The translations under genes were made by a program, and so were the position numbers. DNA of 7,151 nucleotides. Origin: Pseudomonadota bacterium. Its GTDB lineage: Bacteria > Pseudomonadota > Alphaproteobacteria > Rhizobiales > Hyphomicrobiaceae. The stretch is from the NCBI GenBank assembly GCA_023412745.1, contig JAEZBZ010000193.1, positions 1 to 7,151 on the forward strand, given 5' to 3'. Below, in pieces: positions 6,495 to 7,151 of the stretch. The stretch's first letter is position 1. Each line of letters starts with the position of its first letter. Below the pieces are notes generated by a model, which was given only the letters and a program-made list of their open reading frames with translations, was not told where the DNA came from and searched no databases.

Positions 6495-7025
6495 ATGCTC
6501 CCAAGCGCAACCAGCTCCGATCGGCTCTCGCCCGCTTACCCGTGGGGCGGTGCTGTCCTGTTCGGAGCCGTGGCGATTATCGTGGCTGCGCTGGCGTTTG
6601 AGTACATCGGCGGTTACCGCCCATGCCCGCTGTGCCTGGAGCAACGCTACGCCTACTACCTCAGCATCCCGCTGCTGTTCCTAGCCCTTATTCTGATCAG
6701 CATGGATCAGCATCGCCTTGCGACGGTGCTGTTCGGGCTGGTTGCCATCGCATTCCTCATCAATGCGGGGCTGGGCGTATATCACGCCGGCGTCGAGTGG
6801 AAGTTCTGGGAAGGACCGCAGACCTGCTCAGGCGGCCTTGCGCCGCTGGGTGGAGCGGGCTCGGGCGGGCTGCTGAATCAGCTCGCCAATGAGACTTTTG
6901 TCCGCTGCGATGAAGCGGCTTGGCGATTTGCTGGGCTGTCGTTTGCGGGCTGGAATGCCGTCCTGTCGGCGCTGCTGGCAATTGGGGCAATCCAGGCTGC
7001 GCGCCTAAGTGCGCCACCGGCCTGA
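6495..7025 (+). CDS. dsbB: DsbB disulfide bond formation protein
   Basis: DsbB is an inner-membrane quinone reductase that reoxidises periplasmic DsbA. The 176-residue product shows four hydrophobic helices (about 18-38, 54-70, 74-95 and 146-169). The first periplasmic loop has the redox pair Cys44-Pro-Leu-Cys47, followed by EQRYAYY as in the family. The second loop has the other pair, Cys111 (in PQTCSGG) and Cys138 (in FVRCDEAAW), and ends with the conserved SFAGWNAVLS. All four catalytic cysteines are therefore present. The ATG at 6495 lies four bases after the stop of the YqaA-like gene and lacks an obvious Shine-Dalgarno sequence, suggesting translation coupled to that gene. No dsbA is visible in the window. 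Confidence 0.96.
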   Translation: MLPSATSSDRLSPAYPWGGAVLFGAVAIIVAALAFEYIGGYRPCPLCLEQRYAYYLSIPLLFLALILISMDQHRLATVLFGLVAIAFLINAGLGVYHAGVEWKFWEGPQTCSGGLAPLGGAGSGGLLNQLANETFVRCDEAAWRFAGLSFAGWNAVLSALLAIGAIQAARLSAPPA

Positions 7026-7066
7026 TCTTTTCCGGTCGACCCTCAAATCTCCCGTAGTTGCGCGCT

Positions 7067-7101
7067 GTTCAGGTGGCCCCGTGTGGGTCTTCCACCTGAA
7101 C
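7067..7101. repeat. Perfect 10-base inverted repeat after dsbB
   Basis: GTTCAGGTGG (7067-7076) and CCACCTGAAC (7092-7101) are exact inverted copies separated by 15 bases, within which CCC (7078-7080) can also pair with GGG (7085-7087). The RNA would form a long stable hairpin about 40 bases after the dsbB stop. It is followed by AAAATCG rather than a T-run, so it is not a standard rightward intrinsic terminator. It could be a non-canonical terminator, an mRNA-stabilising hairpin or a protein-binding site for the next gene. Confidence 0.6.
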
Positions 7102-7151
7102 AAAATCGCAGCGATATACCTTGTGTTGGCCCAAGTCATGTCACCATCCGG
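7102..7151. other. Right-edge intergenic sequence
   Basis: No gene can be supported here. A short palindrome, ATCGC-A-GCGAT, lies at about 7105-7115. An ATG at 7138 opens a rightward frame that leaves the window after four more codons (MSPSG if continued), without a ribosome binding site, so it cannot be judged as a gene start. Confidence 0.3.

Noticed and set aside
7138..7151. Possible start of another rightward gene at the edge.
   Set aside because: Only about five codons are visible, without a ribosome binding site.

Overview
The window looks like ordinary chromosome from a high-GC alphaproteobacterium, most likely of the Hyphomicrobiales (Rhizobiales). This rests on the grpE-hrcA heat-shock pair lying back to back with an rph-rdgB-hemW operon, a layout I know from that order, and on the protein sequences themselves. 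No species can be named from sequence alone. I see no mobile element, CRISPR array, tRNA or rRNA.

Left part (1-1278, minus strand): the first codons of grpE (cut by the window edge) lie downstream of a complete hrcA, giving a repressor-cochaperone pair read right to left. A 256-base divergent region (1279-1534) separates it from the plus-strand genes. Middle (1535-4561, plus strand): rph (RNase PH), a small VOC/glyoxalase-fold protein, rdgB (non-canonical NTP pyrophosphatase) and hemW (heme chaperone) form a tightly packed run. The VOC stop and the rdgB start share a base, and hemW starts inside rdgB. The operon therefore joins RNA 3'-end trimming, nucleotide-pool cleaning and heme handling, with one uncharacterised VOC protein between them.

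Right part: a GcvA-like LysR regulator (minus strand, 5444-4467) meets hemW tail to tail with a 95-base overlap of the two coding regions. Divergent from it is a 67-residue protein of unknown function with the best ribosome binding site in the window, closed by a strong stem-loop terminator (5789-5827). Then follow a YqaA/DedA-type membrane protein and DsbB, four bases apart and probably co-transcribed. The last 126 bases hold no complete gene but contain a perfect 10-base inverted repeat (7067-7101).

Most genes are conserved housekeeping genes and I do not see a clear new multi-gene system. The points most worth a second look are the hemW/LysR overlap, the unknown small gene facing the LysR regulator, the VOC gene inside the rph-rdgB operon, and the two unexplained inverted repeats.
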